A stretch of 64,000 nt of DNA from Paenibacillus sp. MAHUQ-63 (GTDB lineage Bacteria > Bacillota > Bacilli > Paenibacillales > NBRC-103111). Shown here one piece after another: positions 62,454-64,000 of this stretch. The stretch lies in contig NZ_JARADB010000002.1 of assembly GCF_028765165.1 (NCBI RefSeq), positions 806,001 through 870,000 on the forward strand, in the 5' to 3' direction. Each line of letters opens with the position of its first letter. The stretch's first letter is position 1. The translations under genes were made by a program, and so were the position numbers. The notes beneath the pieces were generated by a model. It made no database searches. It worked only from the letters and a program-made list of their open reading frames with translations, and had not been told where the DNA came from.

Positions 62454-64000
62454 ATGTCTAAACCACCGATTCAAGAGCAGCTAAAGAAAAAGATCATGAT
62501 CCTCGACGGCGCCATGGGTACGATGATTCAGCAGGAAAATTTAACCGCGGAAGACTTCGGCAGTGACGATTTGGATGGCTGTAATGAGATTCTTTGCGTT
62601 ACACGCCCCGATGTGATTCGTAAAATTCACGAAGCTTACTTTGCCGCAGGCGCGGATATGATAGAAACGAACACATTCGGTTCGACGAGTGTCGTGCTTG
62701 CCGAGTATGATCTGCAGGACCGTCACCGCGAGCTTAATCTGGCGGCAGCCAAGTTGGCAATTGAGGCTGCTAACAAATATTCGACACCGGAGTGGCCGCG
62801 TTATGTCGTAGGCGCGATGGGTCCGACGACCAAGACATTGTCCGTCACCGGAGGGGTTACGTTCGCAGAGCTTGAGGAAAGCTATTACCAGCAAGCCCTT
62901 GCCCTAACCGAAGCCGGGGTCGATGCGATTCTATTGGAAACTTCTCAAGATACGCTCAATGTGAAAGCAGGAAGCATCGGGATTCGCCGGGCTTTCGAGA
63001 CACTCGGCGTCGAGCTGCCGATTATGATTTCGGGCACCATCGAACCGATGGGTACAACACTTGCCGGTCAAAATATCGAATCGTTCTATATTTCGCTCGA
63101 GCATTTGAAGCCGATTTCGATGGGACTTAACTGTGCGACAGGTCCTGAATTCATGAGGGATCATATCCGGACGCTGTCGGAGATCGCGGAAACGGCCATC
63201 AGTTGCTACCCTAATGCCGGGCTGCCGGATGAGAATGGCCATTATCACGAATCGCCGGAATCTCTAGCGAAGAAAATGGCGGGCTTCGCCGAACAGGGCT
63301 GGCTGAATATTGCCGGCGGCTGCTGCGGAACGACGCCGGATCACATTCGCGCCATGGCGGAGACGCTGAGCGCTTTCAAACCTAGAACCGAATACGGTAC
63401 GCATTTGCCTGCGGTTTCGGGGATCGAGACGCTGTATATCGAGCCTGAGAACCGCCCGGTCATGGTCGGCGAACGGACGAATATTTCGGGTTCCCGCAAA
63501 TTCAAACGCTTGATCAAGGAAGGTAAGTTCGAAGAAGGCTCTGAGATTGCCCGCAATCAAGTGAAGAACGGCGCTCATGTCATCGATATCAACTTGCAGG
63601 ATACGGATATTGACGAATCTTACGCGATGGAGCAGTTTATGCAGCAGGTGGTCAAGAAGGTGAAGGTACCTTTGATGATCGACTCTACGTATGATCACAT
63701 CATTGAGCTTGGTTTGAAATATTCCCAAGGGAAAGCGATCATCAACTCCATTAACCTGGAGGATGGGGAAACCAAATTCGCCGGCATTCTGCCTTTGATT
63801 CACCGTTACGGCGCCGCCGTCGTATGTATTCTCATCGATGAGCGCGGCCAGGCGGTTTCCCGCGAAGCGAAGCTCGAGGTAGCCACACGTTCCTATGAGC
63901 TGCTGACCGAGAAATACGGCATGAATCCGGAGGATATCATTTTCGACCCGAATATGTTCCCGGTCGGTTCCGGTGACCCGCAATATATCGGTTCTGCCGT
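62454..64000 (+). CDS. metH: Cobalamin-dependent methionine synthase MetH, N-terminal part
   Basis: The gene is cut by the window end; 515 codons are visible, with no stop. The homocysteine domain has the zinc ligands C227 (GLNCATGP) and C290-C291 (GGCCGTTP), and begins DGAMGTMIQ. The pterin-binding domain follows, starting near 325 with VMVGERTNISGSRKFKR and DINLQDTDID. The cobalamin and activation domains would lie beyond the window. It methylates homocysteine to methionine with methylcobalamin and methyl-tetrahydrofolate. ATG at 62454 follows AAAGGGAG. It is divergent from mtnD. Confidence 0.95.
   Translation, partial: MSKPPIQEQLKKKIMILDGAMGTMIQQENLTAEDFGSDDLDGCNEILCVTRPDVIRKIHEAYFAAGADMIETNTFGSTSVVLAEYDLQDRHRELNLAAAKLAIEAANKYSTPEWPRYVVGAMGPTTKTLSVTGGVTFAELEESYYQQALALTEAGVDAILLETSQDTLNVKAGSIGIRRAFETLGVELPIMISGTIEPMGTTLAGQNIESFYISLEHLKPISMGLNCATGPEFMRDHIRTLSEIAETAISCYPNAGLPDENGHYHESPESLAKKMAGFAEQGWLNIAGGCCGTTPDHIRAMAETLSAFKPRTEYGTHLPAVSGIETLYIEPENRPVMVGERTNISGSRKFKRLIKEGKFEEGSEIARNQVKNGAHVIDINLQDTDIDESYAMEQFMQQVVKKVKVPLMIDSTYDHIIELGLKYSQGKAIINSINLEDGETKFAGILPLIHRYGAAVVCILIDERGQAVSREAKLEVATRSYELLTEKYGMNPEDIIFDPNMFPVGSGDPQYIGSA

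Overview
The window reads as chromosomal DNA of an endospore-forming, moderately GC-rich Firmicute, most likely Paenibacillus or a close relative in Paenibacillaceae. The spore genes cotE and spoVK, the Bacillus-type regulators GlnR and LexA with matching operators, the divergent lexA/yneA pair, and the orders cotE-(amidoligase)-mutS-mutL-miaA-hfq and hflX-ynbB-glnR-glnA all point there. Many genes start with GTG or TTG behind strong AGGAGG-like ribosome binding sites. I see no rRNA or tRNA gene, no insertion sequence, no prophage and no CRISPR array.

Layout. 1-2.9 kb: a same-strand cassette of an unknown protein (cut by the window edge), a MoxR-like AAA+ ATPase, a von Willebrand A protein and a degenerate GIY-YIG protein. 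3.1-10.3 kb: a wall hydrolase, a YyaL-type protein, two small cysteine-rich proteins, a cytochrome P450 broken by one amber codon, and a secreted GH18 enzyme with six N-terminal repeats. 10.5-19.8 kb: a DUF309 protein, a two-component system, then a lipoprotein, a MacA-like adaptor with a Gly-Ala tail, a split MacB-like ABC transporter and a large secreted multi-domain protein; this looks like a complete envelope export unit. 20.2-26.7 kb: carbonic anhydrase, a HesB-like protein, an M32 carboxypeptidase, an NMT1-type ABC importer and a FUSC/ArAE-type membrane protein.

26.8-42.5 kb: cotE, a putative amidoligase, mutS, an S41 protease, mutL, a methyltransferase, miaA, hfq, a class A penicillin-binding protein, a lipoprotein cyclophilin, an esterase and a YdcF protein, mostly closely packed. 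42.5-43.1 kb is a repeat island (four 82-bp tandem copies, then a 39-bp repeat). 43.1-48.3 kb: an SDR, two GNATs, lipoate ligase, a histidine phosphatase and spoVK. 48.4-52.4 kb: the efeUOB elemental iron uptake operon behind a promoter with a perfect Fur box. 52.6-58.4 kb: hflX, ynbB-like, glnR-glnA with a GlnR operator, and an M29 aminopeptidase. 58.4-64 kb: a lipoprotein, a palindromic repeat cluster, lexA and yneA around four SOS boxes, ynzC, a HAD hydrolase, mtnD, and the first 515 codons of metH, which runs off the window.

Working together: EfeU/EfeO/EfeB form one iron importer; GlnR represses its own operon with glutamine synthetase; LexA and YneA link DNA damage to a division block; MutS and MutL act in mismatch repair; the 11.0-19.8 kb genes probably sense and export at the envelope. 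The least explained material is the left-edge cassette with its A10 slippery tract, the export unit with its large secreted partner, the amidoligase next to cotE, a second perfect Fur box with no obvious gene, and the intergenic repeat families.
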